A stretch of 64,000 nt of DNA from positions 248,001-312,000 of the forward strand of contig KE546965.1 in the NCBI GenBank assembly GCA_000442125.1, written 5' to 3'. Positions within the stretch are counted from its first letter, which is position 1. The number at the start of each line of letters is the position of its first letter. Source of the DNA: Opeltia flavorubescens. Lineage: Eukaryota > Ascomycota > Lecanoromycetes > Teloschistales > Teloschistaceae. The translations under genes and the position numbers were made by a program. The notes beneath the pieces are model-generated. The model was not told where the DNA came from, did not search any database, and worked only from the letters and a program-made list of their open reading frames with translations. Of the stretch, positions 32,517 to 43,478 are shown piece by piece.

Positions 32517-33956
32517 ATGTCTCCCAGTCCCTGTCCTGTAATGCGGGTGATCGATCGCCTTCAAAGTCGTACTACACGCAAGCGAAAGGCAAAACGACCT
32601 TTTCGATTTCTTGATCTACCACCCGAACTTCGACAGCAGATTTACCGGGAGCTCTTGTGTTCCAACAGAGTGTACAAACCCGCAAGTAGAGATGGCATAG
32701 TCAGACGATATAACTATCAAATTGCCATACTTCGCTGCAACAAGCAAATTAACGCAGAAGCCACTCCCATTCTATACAAAGACAACTGCTTGCTGTTCTT
32801 CGAGCTGGACTGGCGCTGCAAAGATGAGATCCTCCGCCGACACGTACAGAACTTATCCAAAGATCGTCTCATGAGTAAAAATGCAGCTGCGATACTCCGC
32901 AAGAAAGCTGCTGTGCACGTCCAGGTCACCTCAGCGCCTCTTCAACCGCCCGTTGAAGAAAGGAAATCCCTCTTCGTCATCACGCCCTGGGAGCTCCATA
33001 TGGTGGCACAGCGACTCTGGATCAGTCTTCAGACCGGAGATGTCTTTGGGATCTGGTCTTGCGAATTACATTTCCAGCTTCCCTACAAATATCAGCACTA
33101 TGAGGACGGACTGATTGACGGCTTACTCGGTCTTCGTGGACCACAATCGCTGTTCAGCAGCAAGATCACAGGGATCGATCGCGCAGTGTCGAGGTCGATG
33201 TCGAAAACCTTCGAGACCCGCTTGCTGACCATGCGCGACTGTATATCCCGAGCCTCAACTTTCGAAAGCCGAGGTGACTATTCACTAAAGTCAGGCGATC
33301 GAAATGACGAATTCCTTGCGTACAAGAATTTCAGCGAAGGGGCAGCATATCTGGACGGCATCTTTCAGCAGAAGAACTGGATCCAGCATTTTGCATACTT
33401 CGCTAATGAAGAGTTTGACCGACTGAAATATATACAGTCATGGATGAAATATGCCTGTGCATTGTACCTGATCAACAACGGACCATTGGACCGAGGATTG
33501 GCCCGTCTAAAAGAATGTGAACCGCCATGGCCGTCTATGCCCACAGCCATATTCGCGAAACGGAGATGCTATTACGGCCGCGTTGCTCTGGAACATGGAT
33601 ACGAATTACAAGCGATATATTACTTCGTGCTCGCTTTACGCTTTCATCCCGGCTTCCCTGCAGCACTAAATCAGGCTCGCGAATTGCAACGACGTATACC
33701 ATTGATGCCCAGGATGAAGGCCAAGGAAGTTTTCAAAGCTTACGACTTGGTATTGAAACCACTATTGGGCGGAACAAATGAGAAATTGACATTAGAGGAA
33801 TATCACAATGAACACAACGGGGTTCGACAAGAGATGTTGCGCGCAAAGGCCATCACCAAAATCGAAGGATTCACCATGGACATGATCAAAAACGGTAGAT
33901 ACCGTGACGAGGAGTGCGCTGATGCTACGGGATTGATGCCGAAGAGATATTTGTGA
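32517..33956 (+). CDS. F-box-like domain protein
   Basis: Single exon, 479 aa. After a basic N-terminus (RTTRKRKAKRPF) comes an F-box-like motif at about residues 30-65: FRFLDLPPELRQQIYRELL, then a conserved LRCNKQINAEATPILYKDN, typical of the large fungal F-box/2EXR-like family. The C-terminal part (about 270-400) is helical and resembles TPR-like packing (YYGRVALEHGYELQAIYYF). Family members often act as substrate adaptors for SCF ubiquitin ligases, although many fungal copies have no tested partner. No leucine-rich or WD repeats are visible. Confidence 0.7.
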   Translation: MSPSPCPVMRVIDRLQSRTTRKRKAKRPFRFLDLPPELRQQIYRELLCSNRVYKPASRDGIVRRYNYQIAILRCNKQINAEATPILYKDNCLLFFELDWRCKDEILRRHVQNLSKDRLMSKNAAAILRKKAAVHVQVTSAPLQPPVEERKSLFVITPWELHMVAQRLWISLQTGDVFGIWSCELHFQLPYKYQHYEDGLIDGLLGLRGPQSLFSSKITGIDRAVSRSMSKTFETRLLTMRDCISRASTFESRGDYSLKSGDRNDEFLAYKNFSEGAAYLDGIFQQKNWIQHFAYFANEEFDRLKYIQSWMKYACALYLINNGPLDRGLARLKECEPPWPSMPTAIFAKRRCYYGRVALEHGYELQAIYYFVLALRFHPGFPAALNQARELQRRIPLMPRMKAKEVFKAYDLVLKPLLGGTNEKLTLEEYHNEHNGVRQEMLRAKAITKIEGFTMDMIKNGRYRDEECADATGLMPKRYL

Positions 33957-34586
33957 AGGCAAACAAGGAAGAATATGGGTAGGCCTCTGGATCTGGGGTA
34001 TGGAAACGAATTCAGGGTATGATCTTGGGGGAAAATAGAGAACATTTTGGACACTTCTCCGTATGTAGGCTCTCTTTTATCTTACCGATCTCCCGCGCCA
34101 GTAACATATCAGTCCTGAAGGCATTCCAACATCTCTCTGCTATCCTTATAGAAAGCATCTTGATAGACTATATCTTACTTTCATTGTCGACGGCTTCCGG
34201 ATAGAAGAGCGGGAAATTTCCGTCATTGCGCCAAGGAAAGCCAAGCCCCTAGCAGAGAGCTAGTATAATAATGGTAAGGTGTCTCATCAGTGAATCGGCG
34301 GACCTTGCCATCTCGTTCTTGACTCTCCAATCAGGTCGAATGGCTAGCCTCATATCAACGGCATCTAACGTGTGTTTGACAGCCACCATGCGGCCAAGTA
34401 ATTGTGACAAGATATCACAGCGGAAATTGCCGAGACCATCATGATAGTACGAGGCTGGAGTTTGGAAGATGGATGTCTGTACATTTCCTATGTCATTTCT
34501 TTCCATTCTATGTAGAAACAATTGCCGGTATCAAGTCATTCGGAGTTGATGTATATGTTTGTCGAAGCAGCGTCTTTCTTGCAGTC
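33957..34586. other. Intergenic region upstream of the GPI-protein gene
   Basis: No supported gene. A 90-codon minus frame at 34249-34521 (GLGNFRCDILSQLLGRMVAV) has no recognised family and lies where the promoter of the next gene should be; it is left uncalled. Confidence 0.4.
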
Positions 34587-35821
34587 ATGCCTCTTCTAAA
34601 TCAATACCTCCTCTTTCTTGTCCCCATCGTTTCTTTCGTCTCAGCCCAATCCGACCTCCTCAACGAAGCAAACCCGATTTTCATCCGTTTCAACGGTTCT
34701 TTATCGGCACATTACACCCCTCCACCCTCTCTATCATCTCAATGCCACGAATTCTCCATAGTACCCCTACGCGCATCCACCGTCTATGTCGGAATGTATC
34801 CAGACTGGGACCTAAACCCATTTTTCTTCCACATCAGTCACGGCCACTCGGAAGACTGTTCGCCGGCTGATTGTCCGTGGGATTATTACGATACGGGCTC
34901 TCATTCGCGTGCTCGTTCTCTTTCTCACTCTTCGTGGTCGTCATTGCCATCTCCTACCCCGAATGACAATGAGAAAAGACAATTCTTCTACACGACATAC
35001 GATCAGCTGTATGGATTAAATTTCGCAAGCACTTATTATGTCTGTCAGAAGGATGGTCGGGACTGCGATACAGTAGAGGTAGATCCATATTACGTGAGTG
35101 CGCAGATGTTGGATTTGAGTCGAGCGAGTGTGAGCCAAGTGGAAATAGGGGATGAGAAGGGATATAGAGTGCAAGGGGATGAGAAGACGTGGGTTAGTAA
35201 TNGGACTACGGAATTGTCTTTTTATATGGGGGAAGATCATGTGCCATATAACAATGCGCCGGCGACGACATGTTTGGAGCAGCCTGATAGGTTTGTTTGG
35301 TGAGTAAATCCGTGTCTCGTACATATGTCAATGGATTATCCAAAAAAAGAGAATTATTACAAAAGAAGAAAAAAACGTTATCGCATTTGAACGATCTGAG
35401 ACGAAATTTGTACTAACAATGAACCAGGAATTCCACCGAAATATTCAACTACACCCTCTCCTTCTCCAACACAACAGCATCCGCAACCCTCTTCCTAGAC
35501 AGTCCTCGCGGACTAGTCCAAATGGATTTCAACGGAAGTAGAGTGGACGATTACAGATCCTTTCAGCTCTTCGCCTTCAAGCAGACTGGCATCCCGGATA
35601 TTGCGCTGGATACTTCTGATGAGAGGGGACCAGGTTTCATGTGGACGAATGGGACGAAGATTGTCCGAGAATCGACGAAGAAGCCTACTGTGACCCCTGC
35701 TGCTGTGCCGACCATGGTCGCGAGGCCTTCGGGAGCTTCTTCGATAGCCTGGAGGTTGGGGAGCGTGATGTATCTGTGGGCGATCTTGTTGTTTGTATCT
35801 AGTACCCTCCATTTGTCATAG
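34587..35821 (+). CDS. Secreted GPI-anchored protein of unknown function
   Basis: Two exons, 34587-35299 and 35428-35821, with a 128-bp intron (branch TACTAAC), giving 368 aa. Residues 1-20 are a signal peptide (LLFLVPIVSFVSAQ). The mature part has several N-glycosylation sequons (FNGS, NSTE, NYT, NTT, NGS, NGT) and conserved Cys residues, and ends with a hydrophobic C-terminal segment (SVMYLWAILLFVSSTLHLS) after a Ser/Gly site, the pattern of a GPI signal. No catalytic motif is seen. It is probably a cell-surface or wall protein. One residue (about 206) is undetermined because of the n at 35202. Confidence 0.75.
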
Positions 35822-36237
35822 TAGTTGTATCTCCATCGTATTCTTCAACGCTCATCAGCTTGTTCTCTGCCGCCTATTACAATCATTGAATATAAGGCTT
35901 TGCACGGAAGACTCTTGCTGTTTGCTCCTAGCTTTGTACATGATTGACCATCTGGTGTACAGCCACTAAACCCTGCCTTCGATATGCGCCCTGAAAAATT
36001 ACTGGTGCTTAGATGTTGTAAAACTTATCCAAATGGTATATGATCTAGCTCTCGGAAAGGGGAGTCAATTTCCCGTAGTATTTCGAAGTGGTAGTGCCAT
36101 TTGTATGAATAACATCTAGTGCCAAGCAAAACCTAGCCCTATGAGAGAACTAACATCAATTGCTCGAAAGCATCCGAAGCCAATTTCTACGAATCTAACA
36201 TGGAGTGTCTTCACTTTTCCACTCGGGATCTGCAACT
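35822..36237. other. Intergenic region, promoter of the cyclophilin gene
   Basis: 416 bp with no gene. It should contain the 3' UTR of the GPI-protein gene and the cyclophilin promoter; no specific site recognised. Confidence 0.45.
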
Positions 36238-36829
36238 ATGGCGACCAACGTGGCTCTCGATACAACGATGGTAGTACTCCCACCCTCGAATTTCGGCAAA
36301 GACTAACGAGCAGCAGGGTTCCATAGTCCTCGAACTCTACAACGACCATGCACCTAAGGTCTACTCCCTTCCCTTCCCTTCAGCAACCCCTCCAACTAAT
36401 GCGCGCTCTTAGACCTGCAAAAACTTCTCCACCCTCGCCCAACGCGGCTACTACAACAACATCCTCATCCACCGCATAATCCCAAACTTCATGCTCCAAA
36501 CCGGCGACCCCACCGGCACCGGCCGCGGCGGCACCTCCATCTACGGCGAAAAGTTCTCCGACGAAATACACCCCGGCCTCAAACATGCCGGGGCAGGGAT
36601 CCTAAGCATGGCGAACAGCGGGCCGAATACAAATGGGAGTCAGTTCTTTATTACGTTGGCGCCGACGCCGTGGTTGGATGGGAAGCATACGATTTTTGGG
36701 CGGGTGAGGAGTGGGTTGCGGGTTGTGCAGAGGATGGGGCTTGTGAAGACGGGGGCGGAGGATAGGCCGGTGGAGGAGGTGAGGATTTTGAAGGCGAGGG
36801 TTTTGGAGGAGGGGGAGGAGGGGATTTGA
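36238..36829 (+). CDS. Cyclophilin-type peptidyl-prolyl isomerase (PPIL1/Cyp1-like)
   Basis: Three exons: 36238-36270 (33 nt), 36317-36358 (42 nt) and 36413-36829, giving 163 aa, the usual length for the single-domain PPIL1-like class. The sequence reads [20 protein letters not shown], then [20 protein letters not shown], with the catalytic Arg in [40 protein letters not shown] (including the Trp that contacts cyclosporin) and HTIFGRV. It catalyses prolyl cis-trans isomerisation; the human PPIL1 relative is a spliceosome component, so a nuclear role is likely by homology. The short first exons explain why the N-terminus is missed by simple frame searches. Confidence 0.92.
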
Positions 36830-37397
36830 GATTTTGGGGAGGGTGCGAGCTTTCTCAGCGGACATGGTCTTTGTCTAAAGGTCGCTGATGGTGAGGTAGA
36901 CACCTTATGGGCGTACTTTACAGTTGCTCTTAATTAGAGACTGGTTCGGGTCGTGATCTTACAAAACCAAGATCGGGACACACTTGTCCGCCATGAGAGC
37001 ATGACTCCATAATACTACTTGGATTGCCACGCAGTGCCTCATCATTCCTCTGAGATATCCGTGCTCCGTAATCAATTGATTTCTTTGCAATGAGTGTACC
37101 GTCGCAAAACGAACCGCTTCCATCATGATGTAATTCCAGAGCAGCAGATACAGGACAAGATTTCCCTCTCCCACAGATATCCGATAGTCAATGAAGACTC
37201 GGACCAGATAGTATCACAATAGTATTATGATCTAACCGGAGAATTGTGGTGGTATGCAAGAAGCCGACCCAGATGTCGGGAAAGGCACGTAGGGTTCTCG
37301 CTCACGTGCTCGCTTAGGATTGCCGACAGCCAGCAAAGAACTTCAAACTTTCTTTCCATTTTTCGCCTCGACCTTGTTCGCTGTCCTAGGACTCGTT
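36830..37397. other. Intergenic region
   Basis: 570 bp without a supported gene; contains the 3' UTR of the cyclophilin gene and the promoter of the Rab escort protein gene. Confidence 0.45.
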
Positions 37398-39401
37398 ATG
37401 GAGTCACTGAATGATACTTCGTGGGACGTCTTAGTATCTGGTACAGGTCTTCCGCAATCTCTACTCGCCCAGTGAGCTCCTCGGCCCACTTTACCAAAAG
37501 AGGACCGTTTCTGACTGACGCGGTAGATGAGCCAGAGCCTTGTCACGGTCCGGCAAAAAGATCCTGCACATCGATCAGAATGATTACTATGGGGGTACAG
37601 AAGCTGCTTTCAGTCTGCAAGAGGTTGAAGCCTGGGTAGAGCAAGTGAATGCATGTGAGTTTCTTGCATAATACCTCTAACTAACAAAGCTAACCATTGT
37701 TGAAGCATCAGAATCCACTCCCTTTTCCCATGCCTCCATCCACAAAGCATCGTCAGAGGATCAGTCTCAAGACAGTCGACTCGGTTTCTCGAGAGCCTAC
37801 AGCATCTCTCTTGCCCCACATCTGATCTATACCCGATCGAACTTGATCCCAGCACTCGTCTCGTCAAAGGTCTATCGTCAGCTCGAATTTCTTGCAGTAG
37901 GCAGCTGGTGGATCTTCGACAGAGATAAGAACAGTCAAAAACCATACACCGATGATAACGCAGGTGAAAGCAAAGTGGAAAGAGGCGGCGAGCTTCGAAA
38001 GATACCCGGTGGCCGAGAAGATGTTTTCGCAGACAAATCAATCGATCTTCGCTCTACACGATCCCTCATGAAATTCCTCAAACTCGCCGCGGATGCCGAA
38101 GCTTACTCATCGGTTATGCCAGAATGGGGGGAAAGACCGTTCTCTGAGTTCCTTGAGACGCAGTTCAAAATTCACGCAACGCTCCAGGCACCACTACTCG
38201 CTTTGACTCTGTCGCCGGATCCTATTTCAAGGACAAAAGTTGCTTATGCATTGCCACGGATCCACCGACATCTGACGTCAATCGGGATCTTTGGTCCTGG
38301 TTTCGGCGCCGTAGTGCCGAAATGGGGAGGTTTGTCTGAGATTGCCCAAGTTGCATGCCGGGCGGGTGCTGTAGGTGGAGGATTGTACGTGCTTAAGAAA
38401 GGGATTGAGTCTATCGAGCTATCAGGTCCCCCTTCAGGCACTTCAACCACCGGAGAGGATGACCCGCTGTTATCGAAGATTCGGCTCCAGGGTGGGGATA
38501 CTGTTCGGGCTCGTTGGATCATCGGGACACACGCTACAAGCCCGAGGACAGCTGATCCTCAGCCAGCCCAACACAAGACAAGTGTCAACATCGTCCACTA
38601 CACAGCAATCATTTCCTCTCCCCTAACTCCTCTGTTCCCTCCGCCCGCCGAAGGATCCCCACCACCCGCTGGTGTCATCGTTGTATTACCTCCCGACTCC
38701 TTCTCCCTGCCAGCTTCCCTGGATGCTTCAGAGGTGCCATCAATCTATCTAATAATCCACTCCAGCGACAGCGGCGAATGTCCAGAAGGCCAATGTACGT
38801 ATCCTCCCTGCATCCTCATCCTCTCAAAAATAAGAATGAAATGATGATCCAAACTTATTGAATACTTATCTACATTGTCTGCAATTTTTCATTGAAGATA
38901 AAACATTACCTCTGACAATCTGAACTTCATTCCCCTCCGTTTGCCACGGTCTTCTTCTCTGCTATTTCTGTTTCTGGAGCTAATTAAGTCACTGCCGATG
39001 AAGGTGTCATCTACACATCCACCAATCTATTTCATCCTTCCGCCCCCGATCTCCTCCGCTCTGCCATCGAGACTCTACTCTCCACCCTCTCAACGGATAC
39101 TCCAGAACAACCAAAAACCCTCTGGTCACTAACCTATACGCAACATCACCAACTCCCATCTTCGCAACCAGACGAGATTTCCAACCACACCGATGAGCAC
39201 CATCAAACCGTTGATACTCGAAAATCAGGCATCATCTATCTCAACGACCTAAGCCCAAGCCTAGCCCTCGAAGACGAAATCCTCAAAGACGTGAGAGCTG
39301 CGTGGGAGCTTATCACAGCCGATGACGGAGAAAGTAGGGGCGCATTCATGCAATTCGAAGATCGGCAAGGGGCTGGTATGGAAGACGAGGAGGAGTTGTG
39401 A
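37398..39401 (+). CDS. Rab escort protein / Rab GDI family (Mrs6-like)
   Basis: Four exons: 37398-37471, 37536-37654, 37706-38794 and 38989-39401, giving 564 aa. The N-terminal FAD-fold-like GDI signature is DVLVSGTGLPQSLLAQALSR followed by SGKKILHIDQNDYYGG. Later motifs include SISLAPHLIYTRSNLIPALV, MPEWGERPFSEFLE (Rab-binding platform) and GLSEIAQVACRAGAVGGGLYVL. REP presents newly made Rab GTPases to geranylgeranyl transferase II. Length and the loops with acidic and Ser/Pro insertions fit REP better than GDI, which is about 450 aa. The last intron (194 bp) is longer than its neighbours, so an extra small exon there cannot be excluded. Confidence 0.88.
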
Positions 39402-39823
39402 GGAGTCATGTTACTGAGGCCTGCATTGTGGGTTCGCTCGCCCAAGAAGTTTCCTTGCCGCAGAGAATTTATTCATGTTCTTCTATGCTTGAGCAACCTG
39501 TGGCGGTAGACAAGGATTGACTTTCCTCCTTTCTTAACCACTTTGCCACCATTGGTTCCATCAACAATCCTTTTGTTATTATTCCAGCTCCCTTATTCCT
39601 TTTGTTCTTTTTAGCTCTTCTGTTTCATTCCCGTTCTTTCTTTGCGTGAACGTACCTATTTCCGAATTTCTTTCCCATATGTTTGGCGAGGCTGGAGTGT
39701 AGTGAGAGGGTTTTGCTGCGAGGTTCCCGTTATTGATTCTGATGAGGTGTTCGGCTGGCACGAGGGACATCGCTCGTCTGGGCGGTTATTCTTAAAGGTG
39801 ATAAGGCGACTAAGTGAATTCTT
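39402..39823. other. Intergenic region, 3' of the REP gene
   Basis: T/C-rich stretch (about 39530-39650) with no supported gene. Confidence 0.4.
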
Positions 39824-40258
39824 CTATGGACTTTCTGTGTGGTCTTCTTGGAGAGTGGAGGAGGGTTGTCTGAGGTCGCTGACTGGGTGCGACGATAATG
39901 GTGATGGGTGGATTGATCGAGGAGGAGGAAGAGAATGGCGATGCTGATGGCGACAGAGGACGGTATTTTCAGAGCGAAGGAGGCTGGAGTCGCCGTGATG
40001 CCGGTAACGCTCGTGATATTGATCATTGGGGGATTGCGGTAGTGATGAAAATCTATGGGCGGAAGGACGATTGGTGTTGGTGACGAAGAGGAGGAGGTGG
40101 ATGGCGATGGTGATTGTGATTGTGGAGAAGGCGAGGATGAAGATAGTGACGGTGATGGCAATGGATGGAGAAGGGGATGGGTAATCCGATGGTTTGGCGG
40201 TTTGATATGATGATGGTATCGAGGAGGAGGAGGAGGTGGTGGTGGTGCACGAGGACAT
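39824..40258 (-). CDS. Possible small Ser/Thr-rich membrane protein
   Basis: 144-codon frame from ATG at 40258. It has a Ser/Thr/Pro-rich start (SSCTTTTSSSSSIPSS), one hydrophobic segment (ITVTIFILAFSTITITIAIH) and a His/Arg-rich tail. An overlapping frame at 39730-40161 on the same strand also has a hydrophobic stretch, and the DNA is low-complexity, so the call is weak. No family recognised. Confidence 0.25.
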   Translation of the reverse strand: MSSCTTTTSSSSSIPSSYQTAKPSDYPSPSPSIAITVTIFILAFSTITITIAIHLLLFVTNTNRPSAHRFSSLPQSPNDQYHERYRHHGDSSLLRSENTVLCRHQHRHSLPPPRSIHPSPLSSHPVSDLRQPSSTLQEDHTESP

Positions 40259-40515
40259 GGTTGCAGAGTCGTTCTCGAAGAGTTCTAAAAATCTGGACGT
40301 GATATTGGAAACTATCCAGAATAGACTAACACCCGTCAATAACTTTACTCTCGTATAATTCTGGCTGACAATGGAAACGTGAGTAAGAAACAACGAACCA
40401 AGGGACGAGTGAAAATGATCAATTGTAGAATTTTAAGAGAACAAGGCAAAATAATAGCAGGGAGGAAGATCAAAGCAACCCAAGATGGTATTATAGAAGC
40501 GGGACTATCACTCCG

Positions 40516-40580
40516 AAAGACGCTATACCAGAAATGGTCTGTCCTGATTTTCAAAATCAGGACATTGCCAATGTTATACT
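40516..40580. repeat. Hairpin copy 1 (partly eroded)
   Basis: Starts AAAGACGCTATACCAGAAAT, matching the left arms of copies 2 and 3. The loop region holds a perfect inverted repeat with 11-bp arms (40541-40551 and 40553-40563) around a single base. The outer right arm (to about 40580) has diverged, so only the inner stem still pairs fully. Head of tandem unit 1. Confidence 0.75.
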
Positions 40581-40880
40581 AACACTTCCGGGACCTATAT
40601 TAATCCCCATCAGTCTTTCAAACTCCTCCATTTTCACCATAAAGTCCCTCTCTATACCAATTCTCCACCCTATACTTCCAGCCAAATCTCTAAAAACCAT
40701 CCAAGACCTTTCCCGGTAACCCATCCTAACAGTCCATACATTCTCCAACGACTCTACTACTTAGCTTTAGTAGAAACTATAAAAAAAATTCAAAGCATAG
40801 GTTCAAGTTTGTATGATTGTCAGCATGCAACTTCTAGCGGGACACGCCAGATGTCGCAATAGGTGTGCAAATGATATTCC

Positions 40881-40964
40881 AGAAAGAACGCTATGCCAGA
40901 AATGGAGATATATCCTGTTTTCGAAAAACAGGATATATCTCCATTTCTGGTATAGCGTCTTTCT
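40881..40964. repeat. Hairpin copy 2 (near-perfect 84-nt palindrome)
   Basis: Left arm from AGAAAGAACGCTATGCCAGA and right arm ending TGGTATAGCGTCTTTCT pair over about 38 bp, with one bulged base and one G/A-type mismatch. The centre is TTTTCGAAAA. It would form a long stem-loop in RNA or a cruciform in DNA. Head of tandem unit 2. Confidence 0.9.
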
Positions 40965-41429
40965 GTTATGATACTTCAAGAAACCATAGCAATCACCATC
41001 AATCTTCCTAGTTCTGATTCATTTCTATTCTATCTTCCTCTCCAAACCCATTCCTCCAAGCTATACGCCCAGCCTGACCTCCAAAAACCATCAAAGTCAT
41101 GTCTGTCTTCAGCAAATCGTCCTACGATGCATACACCATCGATTATGCTCCCAAGGCTATTGCAGAGCTCGAATAATCTCTCAAAGCAATTATTTGAGCT
41201 TGTATGATAGTCGATCTGCTCCTCAAAAGGCTTGAGTGATTGTTTGAGTTGATGTATAAGCTTTCTTCCACGTGATGAGCATGTCTTTGTGCGTCTCCTC
41301 GTTTTCATTTTCATGGCTCCTCCATCTCCTTCTCTTCCCCTTCGTCGTAATCATCATGACAGCCAGCCAGCTATCCTATATTTCCTTCCCGTGGTGGTGC
41401 AATATCACCTAACCATCCCCCTCCTCTCA

Positions 41430-41510
41430 AAAAGACGCTATGCCAGAATAGGAACTATATCCCAATTTTCGAAAACGGGATATAGTTCCTATTCTGGCAT
41501 GGCGTCTTTT
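41430..41510. repeat. Hairpin copy 3 (near-perfect 81-nt palindrome)
   Basis: Left arm AAAAGACGCTATGCCAGAAT and right arm ATTCTGGCATGGCGTCTTTT pair over about 34 bp with one mismatch; the loop is about ATTTTCGAAAAC. Arm sequence between the shared outer part and the loop differs from copy 2 (GGAACTATATCCC versus GGAGATATATCCTG), yet both arms changed together, so pairing is kept. Confidence 0.9.
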
Positions 41511-41815
41511 GTATCAACACTTCCAATCCATAGCAATCATGATTCGTTCTCCTCTCCCAATCCATACTTTCGCCTAATACTTCTATTCTAACCTCCCAAC
41601 ACCTGGAAATACCATTCATACAAGCCCCCCTTTTTTCCTATGTGATGAGTAGGTGGTTGTACACATACTCGTAGTTTGTTTTTCTATTGCTTCTTCTGGT
41701 CCTCATTCTTCGTCGTGATTTTATCGTGACAGGAAGCTAGCTAGTTATCTCATGATTCGACTGTCTCGGTGTATAATTCGCCTAATCATCTTTCATGCTG
41801 CGCCCTTCCTCCGTC

Positions 41816-42801
41816 TCCTCATCACCATCTGCATTCATCCAGCGTCCATCTCTCCACTGTTCCCATTTTTTTATCATCTTTCTCCTTTTTTTCCAGCCTC
41901 ATGATTATCACAATCACCATCGCGATCACCTATCAACTGCCCAAAATCGCCCTTTCCCTCCCTCTCTCACTCCCCTCCCTTCTTCCAATTACAACCACCA
42001 CAACCATCTCTCTCCCATACAACCCCAATCCATCCATTCCCCAAACTCTCCATAAACTCCACCTAGAAATTCTCACTCCCCTCCCTGTCCCTCAAACGCC
42101 TCTCCCCCGGCCCCAATCAACAGCCCAATCAATAGCTTCCAATCTCCTTGAGCGAACCTCAATTTCCTCGAAAAGGAAAAGCAGCAAAAACACTTCAGAA
42201 CCAAGGGAGCTTGAGAAAAAAAAGTAAAATGTTTTGGTAGAAAGAAGAGAAAGCCAGCGCGGGTGGTACTTCTCCGAGACAGGCTAAAAGGGTAGACACC
42301 TGCAAATCTTTTTTCAAGGGAAGAGAAAAAGAAGGATTTGGGGGGCTGAGAAGAACAAGGTGAGGCGGATGAAGGGTGATGCCTGGCCGATGGGCGAGCG
42401 CGGCATTGAGGAGGATGATCACATCTCCATAGAGAGAAAGTAAAGGTCATCAACATATCAGAGAGAGAATAGATAGATGATGTTGAATATCTCAAAACCC
42501 CTCAATTTCATGCCCTTCTACTACCCACATCATAGAAACCATAACAAAAGCATCTTGGTATATAACACCTAATGGCAAGAGGCCGAGCTCAAGCACTGTT
42601 GCTTTTCCCGATAGAAGAGTGAGTACAAGCATCATACAAAGCATGTTCGTCTCCACGAGTGACATCCCCCGCCCTTCCTTTTTCCCAGATCCAGACCCCA
42701 CGAGCCGAGACGATGACGGTCTTTCTGAATGAGTTTTGTGAGCATGTCGATTACAGAGCCTAATGATGAGGGTGGGTACATACTTCACACAAGCCCCACC
42801 C
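41816..42801. other. CT-rich non-genic stretch
   Basis: Pyrimidine-rich on the plus strand (about 41770-42130), giving a Pro/Ser/Leu-rich 152-codon frame at 41769-42227 that looks like a composition artefact. Positions 42490-42800 are probably the 3' UTR of the small minus-strand gene. Confidence 0.4.
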
Positions 42802-43092
42802 TCACTTCCCCTGCCCCTCCTTCTTGCCTGCCCCATAGTCATGGGCGTTGACAGGCTTGCGAACGGGTTTCTCTGTGATGCTTTCATCAGCGCGTCCTAC
42901 ATTGACACTTTGTCGAGGAAAAGTGGATGACATACCACCCCCCACATATCTCGCCTGCTGAGAAGCCCGGCCAGCGTCCGTGAGCATCTGCGCGGTATTA
43001 CCTTCGCACAGCCCGAGTGTGATGGCCCGACGGGCCTCGGGGCTGAGCTGGGCCGTAGCCCGAGAGTTAGCCGATGAACCTTGGTTATTCAT
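42802..43092 (-). CDS. Small conserved-looking protein of unknown function
   Basis: 96 codons from ATG at 43092: MNNQGSSANSRATAQLSPEA, then RRAITLGLCEGNTAQMLTDA, and a basic end rich in Lys and Gly (RKPVNAHDYGAGKK). Codon use and the helix-friendly middle look like a real protein; I cannot name it. Inside the frame is a 39-nt segment (GTATGT...TGTAG) with good splice sites that can be removed without changing frame, joining YVGG to GRADESITEKPV. An alternative acceptor 16 nt further on would shift the frame. So either an intron is present or two isoforms exist. Confidence 0.5.
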   Translation of the reverse strand: MNNQGSSANSRATAQLSPEARRAITLGLCEGNTAQMLTDAGRASQQARYVGGGMSSTFPRQSVNVGRADESITEKPVRKPVNAHDYGAGKKEGQGK

Positions 43093-43478
43093 TGTCGTTC
43101 TGCCAAACAGCTGGGAGAGGTTTTGCGAGAGGGTAGACGAAAGGTATGTGCGTATGTCTTTGATGCGTAGATAGATAGTTTATTTTTTGGCAAAGAATGG
43201 GTCAAAATGCACTTTTTGTAAGGATAAGACAGATAGATGATGACTCGGACTGTGTAGGTGAAGTACGGGACAATGATTTTTGATGATAAGACAGTCTATG
43301 CCTTGAGTGTAGAGAATGTAGTGGGATTGCTAAGGAGCGTGATGGACGAACAAGTTCGAGTCTAACTGTGCAGTGTGCGTGTAGGTTGCAAACGAATGTG
43401 TGATTGCGGAGTATAACTGAGAGAACTGGGAAAAAGAAGACTCGCCTTTTTGATGTTCACGATGTGCACGTAGCACAC

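Larger units (their letters stand above)
40516..41815. repeat. Three-unit tandem array, each unit headed by a hairpin
   Basis: Units about 40516-40880, 40881-41429 and 41430-41815 are diverged copies in the same orientation. Units 2 and 3 share CCATAGCAATCA just after the hairpin and a stretch with CTTCGTCGT and ATCATGACAGCCAGC-like sequence near their ends. Units 1 and 2 share AAAAACCATC within a longer aligned block and TTGTATGATNGTCNGC-like ends. On the minus strand, units 1 and 2 carry aligned short open frames (40557-40748 and 41030-41314) that end at or near the hairpin, so it sits at their 3' side. Whether these frames are coding is unknown. Confidence 0.65.

Noticed and set aside
41769-42227. 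152-codon Pro/Leu/Ser-rich frame
   Set aside because: Lies in a pyrimidine-rich tract; composition explains the open frame and there is no motif or splice support.
43345-43372. TTCGAGTC, resembling a tRNA T-loop
   Set aside because: No matching acceptor, D or anticodon arms around it.
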